From: Planctomycetaceae bacterium
GTDB lineage: Bacteria > Planctomycetota > Planctomycetia > Pirellulales > UBA1268
Direction: 5' to 3'
Assembly (NCBI GenBank): GCA_018694455.1
Contig: JABHNP010000160.1
Location: 1-6,056 of the forward strand
Length of the DNA: 6,056 nt
Part shown: positions 3,970 to 6,056 of the stretch, in pieces
How the letters are laid out: every line of letters starts with the position of its first letter
Numbering within the stretch: position 1 is the stretch's first letter
The notes under the pieces: model-generated
The model's input: the letters and a program-made list of their open reading frames with translations, nothing else
Told to the model about the DNA's origin: nothing
Database searches by the model: none
Position numbers and translations under genes: made by a program

Positions 3970-6056
3970 CTATTTTTCAACAAAAAGCGGGCTCGTGACG
4001 ACAGCTTTTAAGAGGGATCGGAATCCATACTCCGAATTTTGAGCACTGGCAACGATTTGATCGACTGTACGGCGATCCGAGAACGATAATTCCCCACCCG
4101 TTCCGTAAACAAGAAGATGCGACGCGACACCTTTCGCGATCTCTTCGGGCTGTGACGCAAGCAGTTGCTTCAATTCATCGACATCTGAAAAATGCTGCCC
4201 ATTGGGCAACTGACCCTCTGAATCGATCCTGGATCCAAGTTTGGTCTTGCCTTTTTTAACCGCCAGGTAGTGACTTCTCCATAGTCCTGCTGGATCAAAT
4301 GATTCAAGAGCAAAACCAAATGGATCCATCTGGCGATGACAACTGGCACATGACTCATCATCACGATGCTTCACGAGCTGTTCCCGAATTGTAGTAGCTC
4401 CTCGTATATCAGGTTCAATAGCAGACACGCCAGCCGGTGGTGGCGGAATCTTAAGACCTAAAAGACGCTCGGCCACCCAGGCACCTCGAACAACCGGTGA
4501 TGTTGTGCTTCCATTCGCTGTCACTTTGAGGATTGCCCCTTGGGTTAATAAGCCACCACGATGTGAGTCTTCTGAGAGATTGACCCTTTGCATTCCTTGC
4601 TCTACCCCCGGAAAAATCTTGTAGTACCGACAGAGTCGGCTATTCAAATAGGTGTAGTCAGCTGCTACCAGATTCTTGACTGGCCGATCTTCCACCACCA
4701 TATCCTCAAGAAATTGATGAGTCTCATCCAGCATTGCCATTCGAACGATAGGATCGTATTGGCGATATAACTTTCGATCCGGTTGTGTGAAATCAACTTG
4801 ATCAAGATCAAGCCATTCTGCTGAAAAGTCTTTGATGAACTGCGTTGAGGGGGCATCTCGTCCAACTTCATGCACACTTTTTTTTGGTTCAATTCCAAGT
4901 AAACGATCAACCTGCTGCCGACGCACACGTGCGTCTGATAATTTCTTTTTCCTGGCAAGATTCAGAAGTTCCTTATCGGGCGGTCCTCCTGTCAAAAAGT
5001 AGCTCAGACGGCTAGCAATCTCATCATCATGAAGCAGCCCCGGCTGCTCCGAAAAATATAAGAATTCTGGACTACAGAGAACGGTCCGATAACCGGCACG
5101 CAATGACTCAGAGAATGAATGACCTTCTGAAAGCAGGTTGACGGCAAGGGTTACAGCATTGGCAACCGCTTCCTTTTTCACACCTCGCCGAAAAGCTCTA
5201 CAAGCAAAAGCATGAATGAGATCAGCAAGTTCTTTCCTTGGTTTCTGGGGCAGTGGCTTCAATTGATCAGGAGTTTTGACATCAGACTCAAGCCGCATGG
5301 AACCGAATAACTTTCGCTGGACATCCGCCGCTGAATAACGATGTACCTGCTGCATCTCAATTCTGTCGATGCCCACTCCCGGAACTTTTTGGGGCTCTCC
5401 CTCGCCTACACCAACTTGGCCACCTTTAAACCTCGCCCGTTTGATCATGCTATCCTGCGGCCTGATTTCAAGCATATGCCCTCTCGGCAACCATGTCTCG
5501 AATTCCACCGTTATTGGAGTTTCACCGACCTGTAAAGCATTTACTGCAGTCAGAATAGGGGCCGTTGAAATACACGGTCCCGAGTGGACCGCCGTCCAGA
5601 TACCAGCTCCGTTAGGCACATTGATTCCTGAGCAGGAAACACGAAATTGATACCAGCCATCAACTGGTGCAGTTGTGGCAGGAATCCTTCCGTAGTACGC
5701 CATTGTTGATGACCAGACTACAGCCTGCCCTTTCAGCATCTCAGGCTCACGACAACGTCTTCTTGGATTTGAGCGTGCTATAGCTTCCGGATCGAGATCT
5801 CTAGAGCACTCATCGACTGGGTCAAGTGCACGACGAAAGGCTTCATCGAGCGACTCATCCACCACAGCAAGGTGTCGGGCAAGATGGTGATGGGACATTG
5901 TCTGATATTCAGCAACTGTTGTAAAACCACGAGGGCGACCCTCATCCGGTAGTTGGTCGGCCAGTGGAATATCGATCCCCAAAATTTCATGTAACGAACG
6001 CTCGACTTGCATTCGTGTTAATCGACGAGCACGTACACGACCATAGGTACGATCAC
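3970..6056 (-). CDS. Planctomycete cytochrome-like multidomain protein (DUF1587-DUF1595-DUF1592-DUF1588-DUF1585), N-terminus missing
   Basis: The frame is open to the right edge. The first Met (6010-6012) is internal, because RARRLTR directly before it belongs to the DUF1587 domain and no stop intervenes. About 694 residues are visible. Numbering from that Met, the domains are DUF1587 (PSD3), before 1 to about 63; a beta-rich, possibly ligand-binding stretch (about 95-225); DUF1595 (about 262-320, CRAFRRGV); DUF1592 (about 315-462, EIASRLSYFL, EWLDLDQVDF, ADYTYLN); DUF1588 (about 485-580, RGGLLTQGAI, TSPVVRGAWV); and DUF1585 (about 597-678). A haem-type C-A-S-C-H motif sits at 555-559, followed by the usual MDPFGFALESFD. 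Family members usually carry an upstream cytochrome-like domain and export signal, which would lie beyond the window. The role is unknown; envelope redox or polymer breakdown has been suggested for such proteins, and only the haem motif bears on this here. DUF1552 follows 131 bases downstream. Confidence 0.93.
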   Translation of the reverse strand, partial: DRTYGRVRARRLTRMQVERSLHEILGIDIPLADQLPDEGRPRGFTTVAEYQTMSHHHLARHLAVVDESLDEAFRRALDPVDECSRDLDPEAIARSNPRRRCREPEMLKGQAVVWSSTMAYYGRIPATTAPVDGWYQFRVSCSGINVPNGAGIWTAVHSGPCISTAPILTAVNALQVGETPITVEFETWLPRGHMLEIRPQDSMIKRARFKGGQVGVGEGEPQKVPGVGIDRIEMQQVHRYSAADVQRKLFGSMRLESDVKTPDQLKPLPQKPRKELADLIHAFACRAFRRGVKKEAVANAVTLAVNLLSEGHSFSESLRAGYRTVLCSPEFLYFSEQPGLLHDDEIASRLSYFLTGGPPDKELLNLARKKKLSDARVRRQQVDRLLGIEPKKSVHEVGRDAPSTQFIKDFSAEWLDLDQVDFTQPDRKLYRQYDPIVRMAMLDETHQFLEDMVVEDRPVKNLVAADYTYLNSRLCRYYKIFPGVEQGMQRVNLSEDSHRGGLLTQGAILKVTANGSTTSPVVRGAWVAERLLGLKIPPPPAGVSAIEPDIRGATTIREQLVKHRDDESCASCHRQMDPFGFALESFDPAGLWRSHYLAVKKGKTKLGSRIDSEGQLPNGQHFSDVDELKQLLASQPEEIAKGVASHLLVYGTGGELSFSDRRTVDQIVASAQNSEYGFRSLLKAVVTSPLFVEK

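Noticed and set aside
5369..5650. 93-residue open frame on the plus strand
   Set aside because: It is antisense to the DUF1592-type gene, with a Pro/Ser/Thr-rich composition typical of a shadow frame.
6010..6012. ATG as the start of the large DUF1592-type protein
   Set aside because: The frame stays open upstream to the window edge and encodes RARRLTR, part of the DUF1587 domain, so this Met is internal.

Overview
The window reads as a planctomycete chromosome or metagenomic contig of moderate, roughly balanced base composition. The evidence is the gene set: DUF1559 proteins with a pilin-like N-terminus, a DUF1552 (HXXSHH) protein, and a multidomain protein of the DUF1587/DUF1595/DUF1592/DUF1588/DUF1585 type. 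These families are strongly expanded in Planctomycetes and usually occur together there. No genus can be named from the sequence alone. All supported genes lie on the minus strand; the plus-strand reading frames look like shadows.

In transcription order (high to low coordinates): a large cytochrome-like DUF1592-type protein that runs off the right edge (3970-6056, N-terminus missing); a 131-base gap with a small inverted repeat; a Tat-type exported DUF1552 protein (about 2537-3838); after 35 bases a DUF1559 pilin-like protein (1551-2501, GTG start preferred); after 50 bases an unrecognised 224-residue single-pass membrane protein (826-1500); a hairpin terminator candidate (697-728); and a second, separately led DUF1559 gene that runs off the left edge (1-548, C-terminus missing). 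This last gene is open to the window edge with no stop.

The three genes DUF1552, DUF1559 and the 224-residue protein look like one operon, perhaps with the DUF1592-type gene at its head. All four products are predicted to be exported or membrane-anchored, so the cluster probably builds or serves something at the cell envelope. The biochemical role of the DUF1552/DUF1592 pair is not established, and nothing here settles it.

The least expected signals are structural. Each DUF1559 gene contains a long perfect inverted repeat inside its coding sequence (12 bp at 138-177; 11 bp at 2045-2087). The left-hand DUF1559 gene has a short hairpin followed by a run of 13 T in its mRNA leader. The two DUF1559 genes share an identical 31-residue N-terminal block despite synonymous differences in 19 of 31 codons. 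I see no CRISPR array, transposon, tRNA or rRNA, and no clear new system. The 224-residue protein is the main unknown.
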